Below are positions 31,765 to 40,352 of a stretch of 64,000 nt of DNA, piece by piece. Position 1 is the first letter of the stretch. The number at the start of each line of letters is the position of its first letter. The notes beneath the pieces were generated by a model, which was not told the origin of the DNA, did not search any database, and was given only the letters and a program-made list of their open reading frames with translations. The translations under genes were made by a program, and so were the position numbers. The stretch is from Rhodococcus koreensis (lineage in GTDB: Bacteria > Actinomycetota > Actinomycetes > Mycobacteriales > Mycobacteriaceae): the NCBI RefSeq assembly GCF_900105905.1, contig NZ_FNSV01000005.1:4588001-4652000 (forward strand), given 5' to 3'.

Positions 31765-33392
31765 TGTGCACCCTTTCCTGGCACCGTCACGGGCGGCGTG
31801 AACGGTGCCGGCATGTCGCCGTAGGCGGCGAGGTCGACCTCGACGATCACGGGGGCCTGCCGGGACACGGCGTCAGCGAGCACGCTGTGCGCCTCGGCCG
31901 CGCCGCCGATCCGCAGGTAGGGCACGCCGATCGACTGTGCCAGCAACGGGAAGTCGGGGGTGACGAGATCGACGGCGTAGGTGTCTTCGCCGCCGCCCTG
32001 CTGCATGTTGCGCAGCACACCGTACCCGCCGTCGTTGAACACGAGCAGCACCAGCCACGGCTTCTCCTGCGCCATGGTGAGGATCTCGCCGAAGTGGACG
32101 GCCAGGCCGCCGTCGCCGACCAGCGCCAGGGTGGGGCGGGTCTCGTCGACCAGTGCGGAACCGATGGCCATGCCCAGGCCCTGCCCGATGCCGCCGCCGC
32201 GGGGGAAGACGTTGGACCTGGGGTCGAACATCGGCAGCAGCCGGTTACCCCAGGAACTGGACGCGATGGTGACGTCGCGGGCGATCACGGAGTCCTTCGG
32301 GAACGCGGCGCGGACGGCGTCGCACAGCACGGCGTGGTCGCCGAGTCCGGCGCGCTGCCGGGTGCGGACCAGTTCCCTTGTCGCCCGGCCACGCTCGGTC
32401 CACGAACCGTCGACCGGGGCCAGTTCGGACAGCGACCGCAGGAACGTCGCGACGTCGGCGGTCACCCCGGCCTGCGCCGGGTAGACCCGTCCGATCGCGG
32501 CGGCGTCGAGGTCGACCTGCACGTGCACGGCGGGGACGGGCATGGAGTAGTCGCCGGTCTCGTTGGACCGGAAGTGGGTGCCCAGCGACAGCAGCAGGTC
32601 GGCGTCGGCGAGGAGTTCGCGCCCAGCCGGGGTGTTGCCGTAGTTGCCGATGCACAGCGGGTGGTCCTCCGGCACGGCGCCGCGCCCGGAGTTGCTGGTG
32701 AGCAACGGGACTCCCCACTGCTCCACCAGTGCGGTCAGCTCGGCACCGGCCGTGGCGACGCCGCCGCCCGCCCAGATCACCGGGCGTTCCGCCGACCGCA
32801 GCAGCGCGAAGGCGACGGCCAAGTCGTCGACGTCCGGCGTGCGCAGCGGTTCGACGACCGGCTCGACCACGTCGATGACGTGCTCCGCGTACTGCAGGTC
32901 GATGGGCCATTCGATGCTCGACGGCCCGCCGGGCGCGGCGAGTGCGGCGGCGATGCCTTCCCGCAACACCTTTCCGGCGCTGTCCGTGTCGAGGATGGTG
33001 GCGGCGTGCTTCGACGTCGCCGTCAGCATCCCCAGCTGATCCTTTGTCTCGTGGATGAACCCGCGACCCGATCCCAGGTACCGGCTCTCGACGTTGCCCG
33101 TCACGTGCAGCACCGACGTTCCGGCGCTGAGCGATTCGATCAGCGACCCGGCCGCGTTACCGGCGCCCGTCCCGGTGCTCGTGAGCGCACAGCCCAGTCC
33201 CCCGGTCGCCCGGGCGTATCCGTCGGCGGCGCTGACCGCGGTGGCCTCGTGCCGGACCGGCACGAACCGCAGGTGCTTGGCGACCGCCTGCACGAGGGGC
33301 TGGTTGTGCACGCTCACGATGCCGAAGACGGTGTCGACACCGGCTTCGCGCAGCACCTGGACGAGCAGGTCGCCCCCGTTTCCTACCGACAT
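31761..33392 (-). CDS. ThDP-dependent enzyme (benzoylformate decarboxylase/acetolactate synthase type)
   Basis: A 543-residue thiamin diphosphate enzyme. The catalytic Glu49 is in VRHEATAVSAADGYAR. The ThDP motif starts at VGDGGLAVHFGEILTM and continues to VFNDGGYGVL. The middle domain (GGGVATAG) is intact. Enzymes of this type decarboxylate 2-oxo acids to aldehydes or perform carboligation. An aldehyde dehydrogenase in the same region could take the product. GAGAGGA before ATG 33392 favours that start over an upstream ATG at 33410, which would overlap the preceding gene. Confidence 0.85.
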   Translation of the reverse strand: MSVGNGGDLLVQVLREAGVDTVFGIVSVHNQPLVQAVAKHLRFVPVRHEATAVSAADGYARATGGLGCALTSTGTGAGNAAGSLIESLSAGTSVLHVTGNVESRYLGSGRGFIHETKDQLGMLTATSKHAATILDTDSAGKVLREGIAAALAAPGGPSSIEWPIDLQYAEHVIDVVEPVVEPLRTPDVDDLAVAFALLRSAERPVIWAGGGVATAGAELTALVEQWGVPLLTSNSGRGAVPEDHPLCIGNYGNTPAGRELLADADLLLSLGTHFRSNETGDYSMPVPAVHVQVDLDAAAIGRVYPAQAGVTADVATFLRSLSELAPVDGSWTERGRATRELVRTRQRAGLGDHAVLCDAVRAAFPKDSVIARDVTIASSSWGNRLLPMFDPRSNVFPRGGGIGQGLGMAIGSALVDETRPTLALVGDGGLAVHFGEILTMAQEKPWLVLLVFNDGGYGVLRNMQQGGGEDTYAVDLVTPDFPLLAQSIGVPYLRIGGAAEAHSVLADAVSRQAPVIVEVDLAAYGDMPAPFTPPVTVPGKGAQ

Positions 33393-33402
33393 GGTGTTCC
33401 TC

Positions 33403-34185
33403 TCAGACATAGCGCGCGACGCCTCCGCAGACGTCGAGGCTGGTGCCCGTCACGTAGGACGAGCGGGGGGACAGCAGGGTCACGATCATGGCGGCCACCT
33501 CGTCGGCGCGGCCGAACCGGCCGAGGCCGATCCCGCGGTCCTGGGCGATCTCCGCCTCCCATTCGGCGAAGGTGGCGTCGGTGCCGGATTCCTCGTAGCG
33601 GCGGCGCCACTGACCGGTGTCGACCAGGCCGAGCGACACCGAGTTGACGCGGATGCCGTCGGTCGCGAGTTCCAGCGACAGCGACTTGCTGAGGTTCAGC
33701 AGCCCGGCCCGGGCGGCGCTGGTGGTGACCAGCCGCGGCTCGGGCTGGCGCGCGAGGACCGCCGAGATGTTGACGATGGACGCGGCGTCGGACTTGCGCA
33801 GCGCCGGCAGCGCCGCGTCGACGGTGTTGAGGACGCTGGAGAACTTGAGGTCGAGTTCGTCGCGCCAGTCGTCGAGGGTCGCCTCGCCGCGCGGGACCAT
33901 GCGGGACTTGCCTGCGTTGTTGACCAGACCGTCGAGGCCGCCGAATCGGGCGACACCGGCGTCAACCAGTGCGGCGACCGCGGCCGGATCACGGACGTCG
34001 CACGACGCGGTGAGGACGCGGTCGCTGCCGGGCAGCGGCGCGATCACGGAGTCGAGCCGGTCGCGGTCGCGGGCACAGGTGACGACGTTGGCACCCTCCT
34101 CGAGCAGCATCGCGACGGTGGCGAGCCCGACTCCCGAGCTTCCGCCGGTCACCAGGTGGGTGCGGTCTTTCAGTTGCAGGTCCAC
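33403..34185 (-). CDS. Short-chain dehydrogenase/reductase (first of pair)
   Basis: A 260-residue SDR. Cofactor motif VTGGSSGVGLATVAM, NNAG (GLVNNAGKS), and the family C-terminal SSYVTGTSLDVCGG are clear. The active-site region reads VNISAVLARQPEPRLVTTSAARAGL, where the usual Tyr-x3-Lys appears as TTSAARA. The catalytic Tyr and Lys are therefore not obvious, and the enzyme may be atypical. It lies in the middle of the catabolic operon, 16 bases after the second SDR gene and 10 bases before the ThDP gene. Confidence 0.8.
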   Translation of the reverse strand: MDLQLKDRTHLVTGGSSGVGLATVAMLLEEGANVVTCARDRDRLDSVIAPLPGSDRVLTASCDVRDPAAVAALVDAGVARFGGLDGLVNNAGKSRMVPRGEATLDDWRDELDLKFSSVLNTVDAALPALRKSDAASIVNISAVLARQPEPRLVTTSAARAGLLNLSKSLSLELATDGIRVNSVSLGLVDTGQWRRRYEESGTDATFAEWEAEIAQDRGIGLGRFGRADEVAAMIVTLLSPRSSYVTGTSLDVCGGVARYV

Positions 34186-34201
34186 GACGTGGTCCCCTTC
34201 T

Positions 34202-34951
34202 CTAGTGCAGGACGAATCCGCCGTTGACGACGAGTTGCTGGCCGGTGATGTACGACGCCTCGGGTCCCATCAGGAACGCGACGGCGCCGACGAGATCCGA
34301 CGGCTGCTGCGGCCGTTCGAGCGCGCGATTGAGGCGGTACAGCTCGTGCCGGTGCTCCGGAACCTTCTGCGCCGATTCGCTTTCGGTCAGACCGGGCGAG
34401 ACGGTGTTGACGGTGATGCCGTGCGGGCCGAGGTCGCGGGACATGGCGCGGGTCAGCGCGGCCACCCCGCCCTTGGATGCGATGTAGTGCGCGAGTCGCG
34501 GCGAACCGTACAGGGCGGCGTCGGAGCCGATGGTGACGACTCGTCCGCCTCCGTTCCCGATGATGGAGGGAACGATCGCCCTGCTCACGAGGAACGTGCC
34601 GCGCAGATTCACGCCCAGCACACGGTCCCACTCGTCGATGTCGAGTTCGTGAATCGGTTTGCCGCCCACGCCGTCCGCGAGGGCCGCGTTGTTGACGAGG
34701 CCGTACAGCGGGCCACCCGAGGTGACGGTGGCCGCCATCGCGTCGACGGACTCCGCATCGCGGAGATCGACCCGCACGAACTGCGCCTTGACGCCGTCCG
34801 CGCGCAGGCTTTCCGCCGCGGCCTCGCCCCAGTCCTCGCGGATGTCGGCGAGCCACAGGGTGGCGCCGTCCTCGCCGAGCCGGCGGGCCAGGGCGAGGCC
34901 GAGACCCCGCCCCGCCCCGGTGACGAGGATACTGCGGCCGTCGAGACTCAC
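34202..34951 (-). CDS. Short-chain dehydrogenase/reductase (second of pair)
   Basis: A 249-residue classical SDR with TGAGRGLGLALARRL, NNAALADG, the catalytic Ser (TIGSDAALYG) and Tyr-x3-Lys (YIASKGG), plus the C-terminal ASYITGQQLVVNGG. The substrate is probably a hydroxyl or keto intermediate of the pathway. GTG 34951 is the start, because the upstream cupin gene stops 2 bases before it (TGA-CC-GTG) and translation is likely coupled. Confidence 0.85.
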   Translation of the reverse strand: MSLDGRSILVTGAGRGLGLALARRLGEDGATLWLADIREDWGEAAAESLRADGVKAQFVRVDLRDAESVDAMAATVTSGGPLYGLVNNAALADGVGGKPIHELDIDEWDRVLGVNLRGTFLVSRAIVPSIIGNGGGRVVTIGSDAALYGSPRLAHYIASKGGVAALTRAMSRDLGPHGITVNTVSPGLTESESAQKVPEHRHELYRLNRALERPQQPSDLVGAVAFLMGPEASYITGQQLVVNGGFVLH

Positions 34952-34953
34952 GG

Positions 34954-35460
34954 TCAGTCCCGGGTCACGCCGTGCATGGCCGACGTCTCGGGGTACGTCG
35001 GGATCTGCGGCTTCTGCGCGCCGATGATGACGCAGAACAGGGCGTCCTTGTCGCCGTTGTTCTTCAGGCTGCGGGGCACGCCGGCGGGGACGACGATCAT
35101 GTCGCGGTAGCCGAGGGTGCGCTTCTCCACCTGGCCGTCGCGGTGGACGCCGACCTCCACCTCGCCCTCGAGGACGAAGAAGGCTTCCTCGGCGTCGTGG
35201 TGGGTGTGCTCCGGGCCCTCGGCGCCGGGGGGAAGCAGCATGTTGGAGAACGTGAATCCGCGCGATCCGATGGTGCGGTTGTCGTTCTCGTGGTTGCCGG
35301 TCGCGCCGGAGCCGACGTAGCGGATCTGCGCGCGCTTGAACTGGTCGCCGGCCTTGGCCTGGAAGCCCAGGGTGTCCCAGTCCTCGTGGCGGGAGCCACG
35401 GGTGAGGATCAGCGAGTCGGTGAATTCCTTCAGATCGGCGGTGCCGTATTCGAGTGTCAT
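34954..35460 (-). CDS. Cupin domain protein
   Basis: A 168-residue single-domain cupin. The first motif G(X)5HXH(X)3-4E(X)6G is visible as PPGAEGPEHTHHDAEEAFFV, followed by LEGEVEVG, and the second motif as DMIVVPAGVPRSLKNNGDKD. The usual His of motif 2 is replaced (GVPRSL), so metal binding may use three ligands. Cupins in aromatic operons act as dioxygenases, isomerases or binding proteins; the sequence does not decide between these. It is cotranscribed with the alpha/beta hydrolase (14 bases upstream) and the second SDR. Confidence 0.82.
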   Translation of the reverse strand: MTLEYGTADLKEFTDSLILTRGSRHEDWDTLGFQAKAGDQFKRAQIRYVGSGATGNHENDNRTIGSRGFTFSNMLLPPGAEGPEHTHHDAEEAFFVLEGEVEVGVHRDGQVEKRTLGYRDMIVVPAGVPRSLKNNGDKDALFCVIIGAQKPQIPTYPETSAMHGVTRD

Positions 35461-35474
35461 GTCGTGCTCCTTCT

Positions 35475-36257
35475 CTAGAGGTGGTTGCGTAGGCGTTCGG
35501 TGATGTGGATGAAGGATTCGACCCAGGCGTCGAAGGCGTCCGGCCGCTCCTGGTTCGCGAGGTGTCCGGCACCGCGGATGGTGACGAACACGGCGCCCGG
35601 AATTCCGCCTGCGAGAACCTGACTCGCGGGAACACCGGTCACCCCGTCCTCGTCGCCACTGAGGACGAGTGTCGGGACGTCGATCTTCGGCAGATCGGCC
35701 GTGTGATCGGCGGCCGCCATCGACTCCGCGGCGTACCCGTAGCCGGGCAGCCGGATCGACGACGCCATGATCGCCGTGGCCTTCGCGGTCAGTTCGTCGT
35801 CGGCGGTCCCGGACAGTAGCCGCGGGGCCCGTTCGGCGGCAAAGGCTTCCGCGCCCTGCTGCTCGAGCGTTGCGGCCCGGGCACGCATCCGGTCGGCGGC
35901 TTCGCCGTCCGCTCCCGAGCCGACGGTGGAACTGCCGAGCAGCAGACTCCGCACGAGCCCGGGGTGGCGCAGCGCCAGCCGGGTGGCGATCACGCCGCCC
36001 CACGACATTCCGAGGACGTGCGCCCCCGCGTCCCCGCATCGGTCGCGGATCACGTCGGCGGCGGCGTCGGCGTAGTCGTCGAGGTCGAACGGACGGCCGG
36101 GGTCCTCGCTGCGGCCGTAGCCGGGAGCGTCCCAGGCCAGCAGTCGCAGCGACCCCGCGAGTTCGTCGAACTGCGGCGCGAAACTGTCCGCGCTGCCGCC
36201 GATTCCGTGCAGCATCAGCAGCGCGGGACCGGAGCCGGATTCGACGACGTGCGTCAT
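35475..36257 (-). CDS. Alpha/beta hydrolase, probable C-C bond hydrolase
   Basis: A 260-residue alpha/beta hydrolase. The oxyanion-hole motif is LMLHGIGGSADSF, the nucleophile elbow GMSWGG, the acid is in LVLSGDEDGVTG, and the His in IRGAGHLANQERPD. This pattern and size match meta-cleavage product hydrolases (MhpC/BphD group). Its start overlaps the stop of the extradiol dioxygenase gene by 4 bases (ATGA), which is the expected partner: the dioxygenase makes the ring-opened product that this enzyme would split. Confidence 0.85.
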   Translation of the reverse strand: MTHVVESGSGPALLMLHGIGGSADSFAPQFDELAGSLRLLAWDAPGYGRSEDPGRPFDLDDYADAAADVIRDRCGDAGAHVLGMSWGGVIATRLALRHPGLVRSLLLGSSTVGSGADGEAADRMRARAATLEQQGAEAFAAERAPRLLSGTADDELTAKATAIMASSIRLPGYGYAAESMAAADHTADLPKIDVPTLVLSGDEDGVTGVPASQVLAGGIPGAVFVTIRGAGHLANQERPDAFDAWVESFIHITERLRNHL

Positions 36258-37183
36258 GACGCCCGCCCGAGGTCGAACCGCTCGAACGCCCCGGGGTCGG
36301 GGACGCCGGCCATGTGGTCGCGGACCTGTTTGGACGGCGGGCCCGCGGTGCCCCACAGGTCGGACAGTTCCGGAACCCGGCGCCACACCTTGCACAGCCA
36401 CCGGTCCTCGTCGACCTGCGCGATGCCGGACGTGTACTCGCACACCAGCCCCGCCGGGTCGGCGAAGTAGGAGAACGTGTTGTCCCCGGGACCGTGCTTG
36501 CCCGGACCCCACAGCGGCACGGTGCCGTGGTGCCGCAACCGGCCGATGCCGCGCATGAAGTGGTCCACGGTGGGCATCTCGTAGGCGACGTGGTTCACCG
36601 ACGTCCACTCGGCCTGGTTGAACGCGATGCTGTGATGGTCGGTGTTGCAACGCAGGAACGCCATCTGGTGCTCGGACCAGTCGGAGACCCGCATGCCCAG
36701 GATGTCGCAGTAGAACTTCACCGCGGCGTCGATGTCGACGGTGTTGAGGACGACGTGCGTGACACCCACGGGGACGGCGTCGTCGCGGCCGAGCCTGGGG
36801 ACCGCGAGCGCGTCGGCGAGCAGTTCGACGACGCGCCCCTCGGGGTCGACGAGGCTCACGCCGTAGCCGCCACCGAGGTCGTCGACCGGCCCCGGGCCGC
36901 TGACGATCGGGACACCGCGCAGTTCGAGCCTGCGGGCGGCCTCGTCGACCTCGGCGGGTGTGGCGACGGCGAACGTGATGCGGCCGAGTCCGTTCCGTTC
37001 GGCCTGCGTGAGTTGCAGCGCGTGGTGGTGCTCACCGGTCCCCCGCAGCCAGGCACCGTTCGTGCCCTGTTCGACCACGCGCAGTCCCCACACCTCCGAG
37101 TAGAAATCGGTGGATTCGAGGCTGGCCTGTGTGCGCAGTTCGACGGAGCGCAGGCACCGCAGCCGGGCTATGGGTTGGTTCAT
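36254..37183 (-). CDS. Type I extradiol (VOC) ring-cleavage dioxygenase
   Basis: A 309-residue two-domain vicinal oxygen chelate protein of catechol-2,3-dioxygenase size. The second, catalytic domain begins VTHVVLNTVDIDAAVKFY. Probable iron ligands are the His of THVVLN, the His of SVNHVAYEM and the Glu of LVCEYTSG. The N-terminal domain is the degenerate copy. It would cleave a catecholic ring meta to the hydroxyls. GGAGG precedes ATG 37183. It is the first gene of a seven-gene operon and has a perfect MarR-type operator 30-43 bases upstream. Confidence 0.9.
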   Translation of the reverse strand: MNQPIARLRCLRSVELRTQASLESTDFYSEVWGLRVVEQGTNGAWLRGTGEHHHALQLTQAERNGLGRITFAVATPAEVDEAARRLELRGVPIVSGPGPVDDLGGGYGVSLVDPEGRVVELLADALAVPRLGRDDAVPVGVTHVVLNTVDIDAAVKFYCDILGMRVSDWSEHQMAFLRCNTDHHSIAFNQAEWTSVNHVAYEMPTVDHFMRGIGRLRHHGTVPLWGPGKHGPGDNTFSYFADPAGLVCEYTSGIAQVDEDRWLCKVWRRVPELSDLWGTAGPPSKQVRDHMAGVPDPGAFERFDLGRAS

Positions 37184-37212
37184 CGCAAGCCTCCAGTTGC
37201 TTAGGTCTCAAT

Positions 37213-37226
37213 ATCTTAGCGCTAAA
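37213..37226 (-). promoter_or_regulatory. MarR-type operator, copy D
   Basis: ATCTTAGCGCTAAA contains the perfect palindrome TTAGCGCTAA. It is 30 bases upstream of the extradiol dioxygenase start and includes TAAGAT on the minus strand, which could be the -10 element. It is identical in its core to copy A. Confidence 0.8.
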
Positions 37227-37302
37227 GTAATAGGTCGTACAGAGGTGGCGGGAATTTCTTTCCGGACGACCTACTACATCAATTTGCCCACGAGCGGGTC
37301 GC

Positions 37303-38811
37303 TCAATTTGCCCAGGGGTTGGGTTCCTCGTCGAGGCCCCAGTAGATGCTCTTCTGCCTCGAGTAGGCGGCGATGCCACTGCGCCCCTTCTCCACCCCGA
37401 GTCCGCTTTCCTTGACGCCGCCGAACGGCGTGGAGATGCTGAACTGCTTGTAGGTGTTGATCCACACGGTGCCGGCCTGGAGTCGGCGGGCGAGTTTCCA
37501 GGCGCGGCGGTAGTCGCCGGTCCAGATTCCGGATGCCAGGCCGAACACCGAATCATTGGCCTGCGCAACGAGGTCCGCTTCGCCGTCGAACGGCAGGACC
37601 ACCAGGACGGGTCCGAAGATCTCCTCCTGACAGGTGCGCGAATTGTTGGGCAGCCCGTCGATGATCGTCGGCAGGTAGTACGCGCCGTCGCGCAGTCGCT
37701 CGTCGTCGGGGATCGCCCCGCCGCACAGCACTCGGCCGCCTTCTTCGCGAGCGAGGTCCACGTAGGCGGCGACGCTGTCGCGGTGCTTGCGGTGGACCAT
37801 CGGCCCGACCTGGGTGTCGGGGTCGCGGCCGGGTCCGAGGCGGAGCCGGGTCGTCTTGGCCACCAGTTTCTCGACGAACTTTTCGTAGATGCGGCGGTCG
37901 ACGAACAGGCGGGATCCGGCGATGCAGCTCTGCCCGGTGGACGAGAAGATTCCGTACATCACGCCGTTGACGGCGGCGTCGAGGTCGGCGTCGTCGAGGA
38001 CGATCGTCGGCGACTTGCCGCCGAGTTCCAGCGACACGGGCATCAGTTTGTCGGCTGCCGCGTGCGCGATGGAGCGTCCGGTGTTGGTGCCGCCGGTGAA
38101 CGTCACCTTCCCGACGCCGGGGTGGGTGACGATGGCGTCGCCGACCACCGAGCCCTTGCCGGGGAGCACCGACAGCAGCCCGGCAGGCAGTTGTGTTTGG
38201 TCGATCAGCCGCGCCAGTTCGAGGGACACCAGCGGCGTCCACTCGGCGGGTTTGAGGACGACGGCGTTGCCGGCCGCCAGGGCGGGGGCGATCTTCTGCG
38301 CGTCGCTGGCCACCGGCGAGTTCCACGGCGCGATGGCGCCGACCACGCCGATGGGTTCGAGAACGCTCATCGTGAGGAAGTTGCCGCGCGGGGCGGTGAG
38401 GTCGTCGTCGGCGGTTTCGAGGACGGCGGCGAAGTAGCGGAACGTGCCCGCCGCGCTGCCGACGAGTGCCGTGGTCTCGGCGACCGTCTTGCCGGTGTTG
38501 TAGCTCTGCAGCAGTGCCAGCCGGGACGTGTTCGCCTCGATGGCGTCGGCGATGCGGTGCAGGTACTTGGCCCGCTGGTGCGGGAGCAGCGCGCGCCACG
38601 CCGGGTCGTCGGCGGCGGCGCGGCCCTTCCGAACCGCCTCGTCGGCGTCGTCGGCGGTGGCCTGGTGGATCACCTGGAGGGTGTCGCCGTTCGATGGGTC
38701 CGTGACCGCGAAGGCGGGGCCGCTCGCCTGCCGCCACTGCCCGGCGACGAGGATCCGGTCGGCGACCGGGACGAACGGCAGTGTCTGTGGTGCGGTGTCG
38801 AGGATGGTCAC
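37303..38811 (-). CDS. Aldehyde dehydrogenase (NAD(P)+)
   Basis: A 502-residue ALDH superfamily enzyme. The catalytic Glu is in LELGGKSPTIVLDD and the Cys, near residue 295, in SSTGQSCIAGSRLFV. The NAD-binding FTGGTNTGR segment and the C-terminal PFGGVKESGLGVEKG are present. It would oxidise an aldehyde from the pathway, possibly the product of the ThDP decarboxylase. Its GTG start overlaps the stop of the MFS gene (GTGA), so the two form one transcript. A 12-base repeat of the stop region follows (37279-37290 and 37303-37314). Confidence 0.92.
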   Translation of the reverse strand: MTILDTAPQTLPFVPVADRILVAGQWRQASGPAFAVTDPSNGDTLQVIHQATADDADEAVRKGRAAADDPAWRALLPHQRAKYLHRIADAIEANTSRLALLQSYNTGKTVAETTALVGSAAGTFRYFAAVLETADDDLTAPRGNFLTMSVLEPIGVVGAIAPWNSPVASDAQKIAPALAAGNAVVLKPAEWTPLVSLELARLIDQTQLPAGLLSVLPGKGSVVGDAIVTHPGVGKVTFTGGTNTGRSIAHAAADKLMPVSLELGGKSPTIVLDDADLDAAVNGVMYGIFSSTGQSCIAGSRLFVDRRIYEKFVEKLVAKTTRLRLGPGRDPDTQVGPMVHRKHRDSVAAYVDLAREEGGRVLCGGAIPDDERLRDGAYYLPTIIDGLPNNSRTCQEEIFGPVLVVLPFDGEADLVAQANDSVFGLASGIWTGDYRRAWKLARRLQAGTVWINTYKQFSISTPFGGVKESGLGVEKGRSGIAAYSRQKSIYWGLDEEPNPWAN

Positions 38812-40184
38812 TGGGAGATCTCCTCGAGGGTCTTTTCGCGGGTTTCGACGGCGAAGAAGCCGACCACGAGGGCACCGATCAGCGCGACCGCGGAGAACAT
38901 TCCGAAGACGACGGTGAGCGTGCCGCCCCCGTCCAGGATGGCGCCGACGGCGAGGGGGCCGACGATGATGCCGAGGCGTCCGCTCGCTCCGCCGATCGCG
39001 CAGCCGATGGCGCGCATCCGGGTGGGGTACAGCTCTGCGGTGTAGACGTAGAGCGCCATGTTGACGGCGAAGACGAACAGGGCGGATCCGGCCGACCAGA
39101 ACAGGACCTTCGTCGCGGTGTCGGCGCCGGTGGCGGCGAGCAGGAAGAGCAGCGACGAGCACAGGACCATCGACGCGGTGATGCAGATGCGGCGTCCGAG
39201 GTTGTCGATGAGGAACGCGACGAGGATGCAGCCGAGCAGACCGGCGACGCTGGTGACGATGCTGTAGTGCAGGGCGGTGTCGACGCTGACATTGAATGCG
39301 GACCGGTAGAGCGTCGGCAGCCAGGACGCGATGCCGTAGTTGACGAAGTAGGCGCAGCCCCAGATCGCGGCGAGCATCAGCGTGCGGCGCAGGTAGACGC
39401 CCCGGAACGCCTCCGCGAAGGTTCCGCGGCGCACGTCGACGGTGACGGAAGGCAACGGCTGCGGAGCCGGGAGCGTCTTGCCGTACTTCTCGGTGATCTC
39501 GTTCTCGATGCGGGTCATGGCGTTGTGCGCGTCTTCGTGGCGGCCGCGGGACGCGAGCCAGCGCGGCGACTCGGGAAGCTTCCACAACATCGGCAGCAGC
39601 AGGACGGGCAGCGCACCGAGCGCGAAGAGGATCTTGTAGCCGTAGTTCGGGACCACCCACGCCGACACGATCGCCGACATCACGAGTCCGACGGGGAAGA
39701 TCACCTCGTAGAGCAGCACGAATCGTCCACGCTTGTGGGCTTTGGTGATCTCGCCGATGTAGCTCGCCGCCACCGGGACCTCGGCGCCGAGGCCGATGCC
39801 CTGCACGAATCGGAAGATGAGGAAGAGCTCCAGGGAGTCGGTGAACGCCATGCCCAGGCTCATTACCGCATAGAGCGCGAGCGAGAAGATGATGACGTTG
39901 AGCCGGCCGACGCGGTCGGCGAACCAGCCGCCGGCGAGCGCGCCGACGAGCATGCCGATGCCGCCGATGGCGATTACCCAGGCGATGTCGCCGGGGGTCA
40001 GGCCCCACTTGGGAATGAGGACGGGGAGCGAGTACGCGATCATCAACTGGTCGAAGCCGTCGAAGAACGTGACGGCGCCGACGATGACGCGGGCCTTGAT
40101 GTGCCACCTGCTCATCGGCAGGCGTTCGAGTCGGGCGCTGATCATCTCAGCTGTGGCAGCCATGGCGGGCGATACCGTCGTCAT
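38808..40184 (-). CDS. MFS transporter, aromatic acid or sugar-type importer
   Basis: A 458-residue, 12-helix major facilitator. Signatures include DGFDQLMIAY in helix 1 (the D-x-x-D pattern of aromatic acid:H+ symporters), GWFADRVGRLNVII between helices 2 and 3, the PESPRWLASRG loop, and RMRAIGCAIGGASGR. It probably brings the pathway substrate into the cell. GAGGA 5 nt before ATG 40184 supports that start, rather than ATG 40190. A MarR-type operator lies 48-61 bases upstream. Confidence 0.88.
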   Translation of the reverse strand: MTTVSPAMAATAEMISARLERLPMSRWHIKARVIVGAVTFFDGFDQLMIAYSLPVLIPKWGLTPGDIAWVIAIGGIGMLVGALAGGWFADRVGRLNVIIFSLALYAVMSLGMAFTDSLELFLIFRFVQGIGLGAEVPVAASYIGEITKAHKRGRFVLLYEVIFPVGLVMSAIVSAWVVPNYGYKILFALGALPVLLLPMLWKLPESPRWLASRGRHEDAHNAMTRIENEITEKYGKTLPAPQPLPSVTVDVRRGTFAEAFRGVYLRRTLMLAAIWGCAYFVNYGIASWLPTLYRSAFNVSVDTALHYSIVTSVAGLLGCILVAFLIDNLGRRICITASMVLCSSLLFLLAATGADTATKVLFWSAGSALFVFAVNMALYVYTAELYPTRMRAIGCAIGGASGRLGIIVGPLAVGAILDGGGTLTVVFGMFSAVALIGALVVGFFAVETREKTLEEISQ

Positions 40185-40231
40185 GAGCATCCTCAGGGTC
40201 GGGTCGAGGCATTTACTTAAGCCCTCAAAGG

Positions 40232-40245
40232 CTTACCGCTAAGAT
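40232..40245 (-). promoter_or_regulatory. MarR-type operator, copy E
   Basis: CTTACCGCTAAGAT keeps the ATCTTAGCG half on the reverse strand and one changed base in the other half. It is upstream of the MFS-ALDH unit. A second partial half-site (CTTAAG at 40216-40221) lies next to it. Confidence 0.65.
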
Positions 40246-40304
40246 GTAATCTCACGCACATGAGAAACGTCAACCCTTGACTTTGAAAGAAACATATTGT
40301 TCAC

Positions 40305-40352
40305 ACCTGTGAGTACTTGTTAACCGCCCGTGGTTAACAAGTACTCACAGGT
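40305..40352. terminator. Intact 21-bp palindrome (repeat family B)
   Basis: Arms 40305-40325 and 40332-40352 are perfectly complementary over 21 bases, with the loop GCCCGT. The core arm is GTGAGTACTTGTTAACC, the same as in the IS-split copy at 22759/24597. It forms the end of the leftward ABC transporter operon, and the ATPase stop codon is inside it. Confidence 0.85.
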
